The position numbers were made by a program, and so were the translations under genes. Source: Kribbella aluminosa (GTDB taxonomy: Bacteria; Actinomycetota; Actinomycetes; Propionibacteriales; Kribbellaceae). Taken from it: 64,000 nt of DNA. How positions within the stretch are numbered: position 1 is the first letter of the stretch; every line of letters starts with the position of its first letter. The notes under the pieces are model-generated. The model was not told where the DNA came from. It saw nothing but the letters and a program-made list of their open reading frames with translations, and did no database searches. Shown piece after piece: positions 1-9,380 of the stretch. The DNA is taken from NCBI RefSeq assembly GCF_017876295.1, contig NZ_JAGINT010000001.1, positions 2,418,001 to 2,482,000 of the forward strand, read 5' to 3'.

Positions 1-646
1 GGCCGACCTTGCGGGCCTCGTCGATGATCGCCAGCCAGGACTCCCGGCTGAGCCGCGAGTACACCTTGACGAAGTCGGCGCCCTCGGCCTTGACCCGGCG
101 TACGGCGGCCCTCGCATCGGTGGCGCCGTCGACCACGATCACCTTGATCAGGTTCGGGTCCCACAGCGTCGGGTCGCCGTCGATGATGTTGCTGGCGACC
201 ACCATCCGCGGACCGAGCAGCGTGCCCGCCTCGATCCGGTCCCGCCAGTCGTACAGCGCCGGGTTCGTACCGGACATCTCCCGGACCGTGGTCAGCCCGT
301 TCGCGAGGTACAAGGGCGGCGAGACCCGCTCGTCGCCGAGGCTGTGGACGTGCATGTCGGCGAGGCCCGGGATGACGTACTTGCCGGCCAGGTCGACCTC
401 CACCGCACCCTGCGGCACCGGAAACCGCCCGACCCCGACGATCCGCTCGCCGCTGATCAGCACTGTTTGATTGGGGTCCCGACGCCCGGTGCTGACGTCG
501 ATGACCGTGACGCCGGTCAGCGCGGTGAGCGCGGTGAGCTTCGCGGGCTTCGCCTGGGACGTGGAGGTCGTGGTGAACGTGCCACCCGCGACGATCGCGG
601 CGCCGGCGGCAGTACGGGCGAGAAACTGACGACGAGAACTGTTCAT
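1..646 (-). CDS. Amidohydrolase family protein, Tat-exported (5' part only)
   Basis: The gene runs off the left edge, so about 215 N-terminal residues are visible. The ATG at 644-646 is followed by [15 protein letters not shown], a twin-arginine signal (RRQFL) with a hydrophobic stretch, so the enzyme is probably exported folded. After the signal come a short beta-rich N-terminal segment and a DMHVHS motif, the HxH metal site of the amidohydrolase (imidazolonepropionase/prolidase-like) superfamily, then a TTVREM segment typical of that family. The substrate cannot be told from this half; secreted actinobacterial members often act on peptides or cyclic amides, which is only family knowledge. 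It is divergent from miaB with about 100 bp between starts. Confidence 0.8.
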   Translation of the reverse strand, partial: MNSSRRQFLARTAAGAAIVAGGTFTTTSTSQAKPAKLTALTALTGVTVIDVSTGRRDPNQTVLISGERIVGVGRFPVPQGAVEVDLAGKYVIPGLADMHVHSLGDERVSPPLYLANGLTTVREMSGTNPALYDWRDRIEAGTLLGPRMVVASNIIDGDPTLWDPNLIKVIVVDGATDARAAVRRVKAEGADFVKVYSRLSRESWLAIIDEARKVG

Positions 647-746
647 GCCCCTCACTATTGTCCGTGCGGGCTTGGTGGTCAGGGGGGTCAGGCCGTTGGC
701 CCAGGTAGGGAAATGTCTACCGCGGCACGTACTCTTGGTGGCTGTC

Positions 747-2219
747 ATGCGTACTTATGAGGTCCGCACCTACGGGTGCCAGATGAATGTCCACGACTCC
801 GAGCGGCTGCGCGGGCTGCTGGAGGATGCGGGCTACGTCCGCGCGCCGGAGGGCGACGACGCCGATGTGGTCGTCTTCAACACCTGCGCGGTCCGCGAGA
901 ACGCCGACAACAAGCTGTACGGCAACCTCGGGCACCTGGCGCCGGTGAAGGCCAAGAAGCCCGGCATGCAGATCGCCGTCGGCGGGTGCCTGGCGCAGAA
1001 GGACAAGGCGTCGATCGTTCGCAAGGCCCCGTGGGTGGACGTGGTCTTCGGGACGCACAACATCGGGTCGCTGCCGGCGCTGCTGGAGCGGTCCCGGGTC
1101 GAGCAGGAGTCGCAGGTCGAGATCCTCGAGGCGCTCGAGGTGTTCCCGTCGACGCTGCCGACCCGCCGCGAGTCGCCGTACAGCGCCTGGGTCTCGGTGA
1201 GCGTCGGCTGCAACAACACCTGCACGTTCTGCATCGTGCCGTCGCTGCGCGGCCGCGAGAAGGACCGCCGGCCGGGCGAGATCCTCGCCGAGGTCGAGGC
1301 GCTGGTCGCCGAGGGCGTGCTCGAGGTGACCCTGCTCGGGCAGAACGTCAACTCGTACGGCGTGGAGTTCGGCGACCGGTTCGCGTTCTCGAAGCTGCTC
1401 CGTTCGTGCGGCTCGATCGACGGCCTGGAGCGGGTCCGCTTCACCTCGCCGCATCCGCGGGACTTCACCGCGGACGTGATCGAGGCGATGGCCGAGACGC
1501 CGAACGTGATGCCTTCGCTGCACATGCCGCTGCAGTCCGGCTCGGACGCCGTACTGAAGGCGATGCGCCGTTCGTATCGGCGGGACCGTTATCTGAAGAT
1601 CATCGAAGACGTGCGGGCGGCCATGCCCGACGCCGCGATCACCACCGACATCATCGTCGGGTTCCCGGGGGAGACCGAGGAGGACTTCCAGGGCACCCTC
1701 GACGTGGTCCGGCAGGCGCGGTTCGCGGGCGCGTTCACCTTCCAGTACTCGAAGCGTCCCGGGACGCCGGCCGAGTCGATGGAGAACCAGATCCCGCGGG
1801 ACGTCGTCCAGGAGCGGTACGAGCGGCTCGTCGCACTGCAGGACGACATGGCCTGGGGCGAGAACAAGGTGCTCGTCGGGCGTTCGGTCGAGGTCCTCGT
1901 CGCCGAGGGGGAGGGGCGGAAGGACGCCTCCACCCACCGGCTCAGCGGCCGCGGCGCGGACAACCGGCTCGTCCACTTCGCCGTACCGGAAGGTGTCGAG
2001 GCGCCGCGACCGGGTGACATGGCAACGGTCGAGATCACGTACGCCGCTCCGCACCACCTGGTCGCCGACGTGTTCGGTGCGGTACGCCGGACCCGCGCCG
2101 GCGACGCGTGGGAACGCGTCCAGGGAGTACCGGCCGCCACGCCCGGCGTCATGCTCGGCATGCCAACGATCGGCGCCCAGCCGATGGAGCCCGCAGCCGG
2201 CGGCTGCCAGGTCGGATGA
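747..2219 (+). CDS. miaB: tRNA-2-methylthio-N6-dimethylallyladenosine synthase MiaB
   Basis: Radical SAM methylthiotransferase that adds the 2-methylthio group to i6A37 of tRNAs, acting after MiaA (at 12246 here). 490 aa, normal for the family. Three N-terminal cysteines for the auxiliary Fe-S cluster lie at residues 11 (YGCQMN), 47 (FNTCAVR) and 81 (VGGCLAQ); the radical SAM CxxxCxxC is at 155-162 (GCNNTCTFC). A TRAM-like RNA-binding domain occupies the C-terminal ~75 residues. I chose the ATG at 747 because [14 protein letters not shown] matches the usual family start; an in-frame upstream ATG at 645 would add 34 unrelated residues. The stop overlaps the next start (ATGA). Confidence 0.96.
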   Translation: MRTYEVRTYGCQMNVHDSERLRGLLEDAGYVRAPEGDDADVVVFNTCAVRENADNKLYGNLGHLAPVKAKKPGMQIAVGGCLAQKDKASIVRKAPWVDVVFGTHNIGSLPALLERSRVEQESQVEILEALEVFPSTLPTRRESPYSAWVSVSVGCNNTCTFCIVPSLRGREKDRRPGEILAEVEALVAEGVLEVTLLGQNVNSYGVEFGDRFAFSKLLRSCGSIDGLERVRFTSPHPRDFTADVIEAMAETPNVMPSLHMPLQSGSDAVLKAMRRSYRRDRYLKIIEDVRAAMPDAAITTDIIVGFPGETEEDFQGTLDVVRQARFAGAFTFQYSKRPGTPAESMENQIPRDVVQERYERLVALQDDMAWGENKVLVGRSVEVLVAEGEGRKDASTHRLSGRGADNRLVHFAVPEGVEAPRPGDMATVEITYAAPHHLVADVFGAVRRTRAGDAWERVQGVPAATPGVMLGMPTIGAQPMEPAAGGCQVG

Positions 2220-2881
2220 GCCTGCTCGCCCCCGATGCCGAGCCGTTCGCGTTCGGGCGGGACGCGGACATCTACGCGATCGACGAGGACTGGGTCCTGC
2301 GGCGGTACCGGAACGGGCACCCGGTCCGCGACGAGGCCGACTTCATGCGGCACGTGGCGCAGTACGGGTATCCGGTGCCGGTGGTCCGCGAGGTGGACGG
2401 CGCCGACATGGTCGTGCAGCGGCTCGAGGGGCCGACGCTCGGCGAGGCCGCGATCGCGGGCGAGCTGACCGCGACCGACATCGGGCTGCTGCATGCTGAC
2501 CTGCACCGCCGGCTGCAGTCGATCCCGGCGCCGAGCGGTACGCCGGGGCTGGTCGTGGTGCACGGCGACCTGCACCCGCTGAACGTGATCTCCACGCCGG
2601 ACGGGCCGGTCGTGATCGACTGGCGGGATGCCGAGGAGGGGATCGCGGAGTTCGACATCGCGATGTCCGCGATCATCTTCGCGCAGGTGGCGCTCGACCC
2701 TTCGTACGCGGACCTCAACACGCTGCTCCGCGACGCGCTGGCGACGTACCTGGCGAACTCGATCGACCCGACCCCTGGCCTCGACGCCGCCCTCGCCCGC
2801 CGCGCGGCCAACCGCACGCTGACTGCGGCGGAGCGTGAACTGCTACCGGCTCAGGAAGCGCTGATCCGCGCCCACCTGTGA
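2216..2881 (+). CDS. Phosphotransferase/kinase-like protein (APH superfamily)
   Basis: 221-aa protein whose ATG overlaps the miaB stop by four bases, so translation is probably coupled. It carries the aminoglycoside phosphotransferase/choline kinase-type catalytic loop HGDLHPLN at residues 116-123 and a metal-binding VIDWRDA at about 132-138. It is shorter than typical APH enzymes (about 260-300 aa), with a reduced N-lobe. The substrate cannot be inferred; position after miaB hints at neither resistance nor a specific metabolite. Family assignment is firm from the motifs, function is open. Confidence 0.82.
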   Translation: MSLLAPDAEPFAFGRDADIYAIDEDWVLRRYRNGHPVRDEADFMRHVAQYGYPVPVVREVDGADMVVQRLEGPTLGEAAIAGELTATDIGLLHADLHRRLQSIPAPSGTPGLVVVHGDLHPLNVISTPDGPVVIDWRDAEEGIAEFDIAMSAIIFAQVALDPSYADLNTLLRDALATYLANSIDPTPGLDAALARRAANRTLTAAERELLPAQEALIRAHL

Positions 2882-2887
2882 GCGGTG

Positions 2888-2990
2888 CGTACCGAAGAAC
2901 GGGCAGTGGTCTGCCTGCGCAGCCGGCCCGCAGCGTAGAGCGGGCCGCTCGGCGGCGTCAGATCGTGACCACTGCCCGTTCTTCGGTACG
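2888..2990. terminator. Bidirectional terminator-like inverted repeat
   Basis: Perfect 24-bp inverted repeat: arms 2888-2911 and 2967-2990, with a 55-nt centre that itself contains a GC-rich hairpin (CGGCCCGC/GCGGGCCG). It fills the gap between two convergent genes (stops at 2881 and 2993). The arms are long for a simple terminator and no clear T tract follows, so action through the hairpin alone is an inference. Confidence 0.7.
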
Positions 2991-2992
2991 GC

Positions 2993-4813
2993 TCAGGCGT
3001 TCAGGAACTCCGACGGCTTGAGCGGACGGGTGACGACGCGGAGCTCGCCGATGTTCCCGGCGAACGCCTGGTCGATCTTGTTGGCGTAGTGGCCAGCCGC
3101 AACCAGCCACGGCTTGCCCGCCGTCGCGAGCCCGTTGGACGGGGTCGCCGGGTTGCGCAGCAGCTCCGAGGAGTCGACGTACACGACGCTGTGCCGACCG
3201 TCGTTCACGATCGCCAGGTGGAACCACTCGCCCGCCTGCTGCTCGTGACCCCAGTTGGTGAACGTGTCGTTCTTGTCCGCCGGGTACGCCGCCCACTGCA
3301 CCTGCAGCCCGCCGGAGAACCCGAGCTTGGCGGCCGGCTCGTCCGGGTCGCTCCCCGTCTTGCCCGCGTCGCGCCCGGTGCCGAGCCGGGTGAACAGACC
3401 CTCCCACGAGTGGTCCTGCCCGTCGTCGGCGAGCTTCACGAACGCCTCGATCGTGTACCCCTTCGGGAACGTCAGCGCGTTCAGCGGCGCGTTGTCGGCG
3501 GTCTTCAGGTACCCGCCGCGCGCCGGGTTCTTCCCGCCGCGGAACTGCCAGCTCGCGTGCCCCGGCTGGTCCGGGTGGTACTCCGTGGACGCGGTCGGCA
3601 GGTCGTTGCTGAGCTGCACCCGGGTCAGGTCGTTGCCCTGCCCGGACTGGTCGACCACCTTGTCCGCGACCGGTCCGTCGAAGCGCCAGTACGCCGCCGT
3701 ACCCGGGATCACGAGCTGCTTCGCCGGACGTGCCGGGCGGACCGGCTCCGGGGCGAACCCGGCGAACCGCCGGGCGAAGTCGATCGGGATGCCGAACCGG
3801 TTGGTGTCGTCGCTCAGCTCGATCTCCGCCTCGGCCAGTTCGTTGCGCCGGGCCGGGTCCTGGGCCATGATCCACGGCGAGATCGTCTCGACGTCGATGG
3901 TGTTCCGGGCCAGGTCGAAGTGGTACAGCCGGACCATGCCGGAGCCGCCGTAGTACCGGTCCTGGTAGTTGGTGATGTGCAGGTGCACGTCGTTGCCCGC
4001 GGCGTTCTTCCGGGTGACCCGGCCGGGCGGCCAGTAGTGCCCGTTGAGCGTGAGGAAGATCTGGTCGCTGTCGTCGACGAGCTGCTCCCAGACGCGGTTG
4101 CCGTGGTCGCTGAAGTACGCCACCGGGTTGCCGTGGTCGGCGTTCACGAGTTCGTGGATGGTGAGGATCACCGGGAGCTTCGGATGCTGGGCGATGACGG
4201 CGCGCGCCCAGGCGAAGCTCGCGTCCGACGGGCGCCAGTCCATTGCCAGCAGCAACCACTGGCGGCCGGCGGCGCGGAACACGTGGTACGAGTTGTACCC
4301 GTTCGCGGTCGATCCGCCGTACGTCGGCATCCAGCGGAACCGCTGCGGGCTGAACGTGTCCAGGTACGGCGACGGGCCGCGGGTGTCGTCCTTCGAGCCG
4401 TCGATGTCGTGGTTGCCGGCCAGCACCGAGTACGGGAAGCGGGCGCGGTCGAGGATCCTGAAAACCGGGTCCGCCTTCGCGAACTCGCTCGCCTGCGCGT
4501 TCTCGACGACGTCGCCGAGGTGCGCCATGAACACGATGTTCTGTTCGGCGCGCTGGTCGATCAGGTACTTGAACGTCGCGGTCAGCGGCGCGGCGTCACC
4601 GCGGTCCTGGTCGAACTGGTACTGCGTGTCCGGGACGACCGCGAGCGTGAACTGCGGGTGCTCGGTGTCGATCCTGCGTGCTGCTTGTGCTGCTTGTGCT
4701 GGTCCGGTGGCTGCGGCGTTCCCGGCGCTGAGGGTGCCCGATGCGAGCACAGCACCCGCCCCGATTGCGCCCAGCAACCCGCGCCGACTCGTACCGCCGT
4801 ACTGCTCGTCCAT
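2993..4813 (-). CDS. Tat-exported metallophosphoesterase with C-terminal LamG-like domain
   Basis: 606-aa secreted protein. The ATG at 4813 is preceded by a GGGAGCGTGGGG ribosome site; SRRGLLGAIGAGAVL near residue 10 is a twin-arginine signal. The calcineurin-like phosphoesterase fold follows (about 50-320) with the family's metal motifs: VVPDTQ, GDVVENA, GNHDIDG and NGHYW. From about 370 to 600 there is a concanavalin/LamG-type jellyroll with a YWRFDGPVADKVVDQSG start, common in secreted glycan- or cell-wall-associated enzymes. Probably acts outside the cell on phosphoesters; the substrate is unknown. Convergent with the phosphotransferase gene across the long inverted repeat. Confidence 0.87.
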   Translation of the reverse strand: MDEQYGGTSRRGLLGAIGAGAVLASGTLSAGNAAATGPAQAAQAARRIDTEHPQFTLAVVPDTQYQFDQDRGDAAPLTATFKYLIDQRAEQNIVFMAHLGDVVENAQASEFAKADPVFRILDRARFPYSVLAGNHDIDGSKDDTRGPSPYLDTFSPQRFRWMPTYGGSTANGYNSYHVFRAAGRQWLLLAMDWRPSDASFAWARAVIAQHPKLPVILTIHELVNADHGNPVAYFSDHGNRVWEQLVDDSDQIFLTLNGHYWPPGRVTRKNAAGNDVHLHITNYQDRYYGGSGMVRLYHFDLARNTIDVETISPWIMAQDPARRNELAEAEIELSDDTNRFGIPIDFARRFAGFAPEPVRPARPAKQLVIPGTAAYWRFDGPVADKVVDQSGQGNDLTRVQLSNDLPTASTEYHPDQPGHASWQFRGGKNPARGGYLKTADNAPLNALTFPKGYTIEAFVKLADDGQDHSWEGLFTRLGTGRDAGKTGSDPDEPAAKLGFSGGLQVQWAAYPADKNDTFTNWGHEQQAGEWFHLAIVNDGRHSVVYVDSSELLRNPATPSNGLATAGKPWLVAAGHYANKIDQAFAGNIGELRVVTRPLKPSEFLNA

Positions 4814-4881
4814 CGCCCCACGCTCCCAGTCCGTTGACAACGTGGGCACTGTAGAGCGCGGCAGGCGCCCCGGTGGTGAAC

Positions 4882-5334
4882 TCAGGCGAAACCCTGGACG
4901 ATCACCGCGGGAAGTGCTTCGGCCTTCAACGACCCGAGCACCCGCGCCTCGTGCGGCACGAGCGGGTCGGGGAGGTCGTCCAGCGAGTACCACCCGAGCC
5001 CGGCCGCCTTGTCCGGCTCCATGATGGTCGGCTCGCCGGTCCACGTGTCGGTCGTGAAGAAGAAGTCCACCCGCTCGTCGATCGGATCCCCGTTCCCACC
5101 GGTCCGGTGCATCGCCGTCACCGCCACCAGCTCCGCCGGGTCGACCTCGATCCCGACCTCCTCCTTCAACTCCCGCACCGCCGCCGCCACCGCCGACTCA
5201 CCTTGCTCGACATGACCCGCAGGAACCGCCCAGTACCCATCCATGTACCCGGTGTTGGCCCGCAGCAACAACAACACCTCATCCCCCCGCCGCACGACCA
5301 CATAAGCCGCAGGCACCACCCGAAACCGATCCAT
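4882..5334 (-). CDS. NUDIX hydrolase
   Basis: 150-aa NUDIX-fold pyrophosphohydrolase. The complete Nudix box GX5EX7REUXEEXGU is present (G-HVEQG-E-SAVAAAV-REL-K-EE-V-G-I), which binds the catalytic Mg2+. Such proteins cleave nucleoside-diphosphate-linked substrates; nothing here singles out the substrate. I take the ATG at 5334 (MDRFRVVPAAYVV) because an open frame continues upstream only with low-quality sequence. Upstream lie about 286 bp without a gene before the DUF222 locus. Confidence 0.88.
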   Translation of the reverse strand: MDRFRVVPAAYVVVRRGDEVLLLLRANTGYMDGYWAVPAGHVEQGESAVAAAVRELKEEVGIEVDPAELVAVTAMHRTGGNGDPIDERVDFFFTTDTWTGEPTIMEPDKAAGLGWYSLDDLPDPLVPHEARVLGSLKAEALPAVIVQGFA

Positions 5335-5584
5335 ACCCCAGACCCTAAACACCTCCACCGACACCCAGCCGCCCGCCCAAGGGACACCGCTGCGCGGCGG
5401 CTGTCTGTTGCCGCCTTCGGCGGGGTGCGCGTGAGGTGGCGTCGAATGTGATCTGGCCGCGCCGCGTGCGACGATGCAAACGGTCAGGCGCATGTCCGCG
5501 AGGACCACTCGCCAGCAGGCCGTCACCAGCGAGATTCTCCTTGCTGGTAAGGGATTCCGGCCCATCAGTCGGGCCGTCGCCGAT

Positions 5585-5613
5585 TTGCCTGTGACCATGT
5601 CGTGATCTACAAT
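5585..5613 (+). promoter_or_regulatory. Putative sigma-70-type promoter of the DUF222 gene, leaderless
   Basis: TTGCCT at 5585-5590 and TACAAT at 5608-5613 are 17 bp apart. The ATG of the DUF222 reading frame starts only 7 nt after the -10 box and no ribosome site is visible, which suggests a leaderless mRNA. The remaining 5335-5584 interval shows no gene I can support. Confidence 0.5.
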
Positions 5614-5643
5614 AGAACACATGTTTGATACTGATCTGGACGA

Positions 5644-5658
5644 TCTCTCGACCGCGGA
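5644..5658. repeat. 15-bp target-site duplication, left copy
   Basis: TCTCTCGACCGCGGA at 5644-5658 is repeated exactly at 7103-7117, directly flanking the IS. 15 bp is at the upper end of the duplications known for IS481-family elements. Confidence 0.9.
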
Positions 5659-7102
5659 TGTGATGTCTCAGGACTTCGGTGACAGTTCTGCATCAGGACA
5701 TCGGTGACAGTCGATGTCTCAGGACTTCGGTGACGTTTGGGGTTTGTCGGTGTGTGGTCCGGGTGGTCTGCCGTTGCCGACGTAGGCGGTGCCGGGTGCG
5801 GGTCGGGTGTGTTCGATGAGGATCTCGCCTTGGAGGTCGGTGACGGTGATCGTGTCGCCGGTCTTGTTGCCGTTGGTGATGACGAGGACGTGCTGGAAGC
5901 CTCGTCGCCCGTCGACCATGTACTGGGTCTTGTCCAGGTAGAGGGCGCCGTTGCTGGTCAGCGTCTTCACGACGGTGTCGTCGGGCAGGTCTGTGGGTGC
6001 TGGTGCGGGGGCGGGTCGGGGCCGGCTGGCGGGACGGCGGATCAGGTCGTGGGTGGGGCGGGGTGCCTCGGCCTTCGCGGTGGTCTGCCAGGCGGTCAGT
6101 GGTGTGATGCGGCCGGGTAGGCCTTGGTGGGGACGTTGGGTGTTGTAGATGTGGTCGAAGGCGTCGACCTGGGTCTGTAACTGGTCCAGGTCGGCGGCGA
6201 GTGGCTGTTTGTCGAGGTAGCGGAACAGGGTCTGGTGGAAGCGTTCGTTTTTGCCCTGGGTGGTGGGTTTGTAGGGCTTGCCGGTGATCGGTTCGACGCC
6301 GAGGGCCATGACGTGGACGACGAGTTGGCCCAGGAGTCCGCGGCGTGACGGGTTGAGCGCGATCCCGTTGTCGGACAGCAGCCGTTGCGGCACGCCGTGA
6401 GCGGTCATGGCCTTGTCGAACACGACGATCGCGGCCTCGGCGGTCTCGCCCCACGCGACGTGGGAGGCGAGTGCGTAGCGGGAGTGGTCGTCGATGAGCT
6501 GGAAGATCACGCATTTGCGCCCGCGGGTGAGCACGTACTCGGTGGCGTCGAGCTGCCAGCAGGCGTTCGGGGCTGGATACACGAACCGGCGCCATGCCGC
6601 CCTCGGCTTCTTGCGCGGTTCCAGCCGCGCCACGCCGGCCCGCCGGAAGATCCGGGCCAGTGACGCGACCGACGGCACCTGGTCCAGGCCCATTGCGTGC
6701 ATCTTGTCGTGCACGCTGATCGGGCCGCAGTCCAGCCCCGACTGCTCGAGTGCAGCCCGGACCCCGATCGCCTGCCGCTCGACCTCGTCGGTCAGCTTCG
6801 ACGGGCTCGACTTCGGTCGCCGCGACCTCGGCTCCAACGCTGCCGCGGGCCCGTCAGCCAGGGCGCGCCGCCGGATCTCGTAGAACGTCTTGCGCGAGAT
6901 GCCGTGCTCGGCGCAGAACGTCGAGACCGCCCCGCGAGGCGCATCAGACGGCCACTGCGTGATCGCGAGACGGACACGAGGATCGATGGGTTCATTGGCA
7001 GCCACCGCCCGAGCCTCGGGGCGGAAGTGTCACCACCAAGAATCCTTGCAGTGTCACCGATGTCCTGATGCAGAACTGTCACCTATGTCCTGAGACATAA
7101 CA
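5659..7102. mobile_element. IS481-family insertion sequence, 1444 bp
   Basis: The element begins TGTGATGTCTC and ends in the inverted TGTTATGTCTC, giving 51-bp terminal inverted repeats (5659-5709 and 7052-7102) with three mismatches and the TGT...ACA ends typical of IS481. It carries one transposase gene on the minus strand and is flanked by a perfect 15-bp duplication. Each end holds repeated CAGGAC-TCGGTGAC-like blocks, and a third copy lies at about 5716-5738 inside the left end. Intact ends, exact target duplication and an open transposase frame suggest a recent insertion that may still be mobile. Confidence 0.93.
5719..7005 (-). CDS. IS481-family DDE transposase
   Basis: 428 aa from a GTG at 7005. 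N-terminal helix-turn-helix domains (FCAEHGISRKTFYEIRRR) are followed by an rve-type integrase core with the DDE residues in QLDATEY, LLSDNGIA and GKNERFHQTL. A C-terminal extension of about 100 residues follows the TPLTAW segment. The frame is complete, with no frameshift. The stop codon sits inside the left-end repeat array, so coding sequence and IS end overlap. It is encoded opposite to the interrupted gene. Confidence 0.94.
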   Translation of the reverse strand: MAANEPIDPRVRLAITQWPSDAPRGAVSTFCAEHGISRKTFYEIRRRALADGPAAALEPRSRRPKSSPSKLTDEVERQAIGVRAALEQSGLDCGPISVHDKMHAMGLDQVPSVASLARIFRRAGVARLEPRKKPRAAWRRFVYPAPNACWQLDATEYVLTRGRKCVIFQLIDDHSRYALASHVAWGETAEAAIVVFDKAMTAHGVPQRLLSDNGIALNPSRRGLLGQLVVHVMALGVEPITGKPYKPTTQGKNERFHQTLFRYLDKQPLAADLDQLQTQVDAFDHIYNTQRPHQGLPGRITPLTAWQTTAKAEAPRPTHDLIRRPASRPRPAPAPAPTDLPDDTVVKTLTSNGALYLDKTQYMVDGRRGFQHVLVITNGNKTGDTITVTDLQGEILIEHTRPAPGTAYVGNGRPPGPHTDKPQTSPKS

Positions 7103-7117
7103 TCTCTCGACCGCGGA
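7103..7117. repeat. 15-bp target-site duplication, right copy
   Basis: Exact second copy of the sequence at 5644-5658; the DUF222 frame continues directly after it (CTGCTCGCCGCG, LLAA). Confidence 0.9.
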
Positions 7118-8240
7118 CCTGCTCGCCGCGGCCGCCGAGTACGCCCACGATCAAGAACAAGCCGCCGTCGGCATCCTCCGCACCACCCTCGTCTTCGCCG
7201 ACCGCAATGCCATCGTCGAATGGCCCGGCCGCGACCCGCTCCCCGGCTACGAACGACTGCGCGTCTACGGCGGCGAAGGCTGCCCCGGCGTCGCCGAGTT
7301 CGCCACGATCGAGCTCGGCGCAGTCCTCGGCATCTCCTCCGGCGCCGCCGCCTCCCTGCTCGGCGAAGCCCTCGCCCTGCGGCACCGCCTCCCGCGGGTC
7401 TGGGCTGCGGTGCTGTCCGGGAACGCGGTCGCCTGGCGTGCCCGCAAGATCGCCCACGCCTGCCTGAGCCTGTCGATCGAGGCCGCCGCAATCGTCGACA
7501 GCCACGTCGCCGGCATCGTCAACACCGTGACCCCCGGCCGGCTGAAGAAGATCGTCACCGCCGCGGTCTGGGCAGCCGACCCCGAACGGGCCCAGGCCGC
7601 CGCCGAAGCCACCGCCAAAACCCGCGGCGTGTTCGTCGCCCAATCCGACCCCGACGACGACCACGGCACCAAACGCATCTGGATCCGCGCCGCGACCGGC
7701 GCCGTCATCCGCTTCGACGCCACCATCGACGACCTCGCCAACGCCTTGAAGACCCTCGGCGACACCGACACCCTCGACGAACGCCGCGCCAAAGCCGTCG
7801 ACTGGATCTCCGACCCCGCCGCTGCCGACAAACTCCTCCACGTTGCCCGCCACCTCGCCCGCACGCAAACAACCAAGCCGCCACAGTCCGCACCGGACCC
7901 AGCAGCCCACTCCGCCCAGCACGACCGCGGCGAGGCAGTGGCTGAAGACGAAGCCGTCACTGCGGGCGAGCCCGTCTCGTACGGCGAGCCGCCGCACGAT
8001 GCCGAGGCTGTCGGTGACGACCCGGCCACGACCGATCACCCCGACGAGTACGAGGGGTACGCCCCAGCCGCTGATGACATCGATGACATCGACAGTGCAT
8101 GCAGCGCGGACAGTGCATACGGCGCGTCCGCCGCGGACGACACCCGTGGCACTGACGGTACGCGCGACGACGACAGTCCGTACGACGACAGTCGGTATGA
8201 CCCGTACGACGACATTCGGTATGACCTGGACAGTCGGTAC

Positions 8241-8393
8241 GACCCGGACGACCCGGACGACCCGGACGACCCGGACGACCCGGACGACCCGGACGGTGCG
8301 GACGGTGCGGACGGTGCGGACGGTGCGGACGGTGCGGACGGTGCGGACGGTGCGGACGGTGCGGACGGTGCGGACGGTGCGGACGGTGCGGAC
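8241..8393 (+). repeat. Nine-bp coding minisatellite (6 DPD + 11 GAD units)
   Basis: Six consecutive copies of GACCCGGAC (8241-8294) change into eleven identical copies of GGTGCGGAC (8295-8393). Both units are 9 bp, so copy-number changes keep the DUF222 frame and only alter the length of an acidic linker. The identity of the eleven GAD-coding units suggests recent expansion. Confidence 0.93.
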
Positions 8394-9266
8394 GATGTGA
8401 GCGATCTGGACGGTGCGGGTGCTGGGCACGCGTTTACGCGACTGGCGCTGGCGGACACCCTCGAGGCACGGCTGGCCGCCATCAAACGCGACAGCACCGG
8501 CCTCGCCGCGGGCAGTGGGCCGCGGACACGGCACACGCTGTACGTGCACCTCACCGACAAGACCCTCGCCACCGGCACCGGCGTACTCCGAGTCGAAGAA
8601 CACGGGCCACTACTCGCTGGCCAACTGAGCGAACTGCTCGGACACGACCAGGTGATCGTCAAACCCGTCATCGACCTGCACGACCAAGTCAGCGTCCACA
8701 ACTACGAGATCCCCGACCGGATCCGCGAACGAGTGCGGCTACGACATCCCGTCGAGATGTTCCCGTACGGCGCCGCCGAGGCAACACCCCGAATGGACCT
8801 CGACCACATCACCCCGTACAACCACGCGACCCCAGACCACGTGACCCCAGGCCACGCCGCCCCGGGGGACGCCAACCTGGACGACCTGAGACCGGACGAC
8901 CTCGGTCCGGGCAACACCAGCCCGGTTCACCCCAGCCGCATGCGCCATGTCGGCGGATTCGGCACTGGTGGACGATTCGACTCCACCAGTCCAGCGAGTC
9001 CAGCCAGTCGGACAGGTATGCCTGGAGGTGCCAGACCACCGGCACCGACCGGATCGCCAGGGCAGACCGGGCAGACCGGGCAGACCGGTGTTGACAACCT
9101 CATACCGCAAGGGCGACTTCACCACCGCGCCAAAACCTTCGGCGGCTGGCGGAACCGGCGCCTGCCCGGTGGAGGGATCGAGTGGATCAGCCCTCACGGG
9201 TTCGTCTTCCTGGTCGACCACACCGGAACCCACCGGCTCACATCTGGACGGAGCGGCAGCTGAAGG

Positions 9267-9310
9267 CCCCGCGACGAGGCGCCTTCGGCGCCGTAGGCCG
9301 TGACGCGGGG
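9267..9310 (+). terminator. Nested hairpin after the DUF222 gene
   Basis: Outer arms CCCCGCG (9267-9273) and CGCGGGG (9304-9310) enclose a GGCGCC-TTC-GGCGCC hairpin just after the DUF222 stop. Terminator-like, but without a T run. Confidence 0.45.
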
Positions 9311-9380
9311 GCTGACCGGTCGATCCGGGTATCACGCGCGGCTCGTCGTTGCTCTGTGTAGGGAGGCGTCGGATCTGGGG

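Larger units (their letters stand above)
5621..9263 (+). pseudogene. DUF222/HNH endonuclease-like gene split by an IS481 element
   Basis: The frame starts at 5621 (MFDTDLDDLSTAD), is cut at 5658 by the IS, and resumes at 7118. Removing the IS plus one 15-bp target copy joins the halves in frame into a 727-aa DUF222 (13E12-repeat type) protein. The DUF222 domain occupies about the first 230 residues. An acidic low-complexity linker follows with six DPD and eleven GAD units encoded by 9-bp repeats (8241-8393). The HNH-like end has LDHITPY, then a roughly 70-residue Pro/Gly/Thr insertion, then GRLHHRAKTFGGW and SPHGFVFLVDHTGTH. DUF222/HNH genes are abundant, often mobile, in actinobacteria. The downstream piece might still be made from an internal start, but loss of the N-terminus makes it most likely inactive. 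Confidence 0.85.

Noticed and set aside
8241..8393. CRISPR-like regular repeat
   Set aside because: Unit is 9 bp, contiguous and without spacers, within a reading frame.
7083..8603. 506-codon minus-strand frame with VRTVRTV repeats
   Set aside because: Antisense reading of the 9-bp minisatellite in the DUF222 gene.
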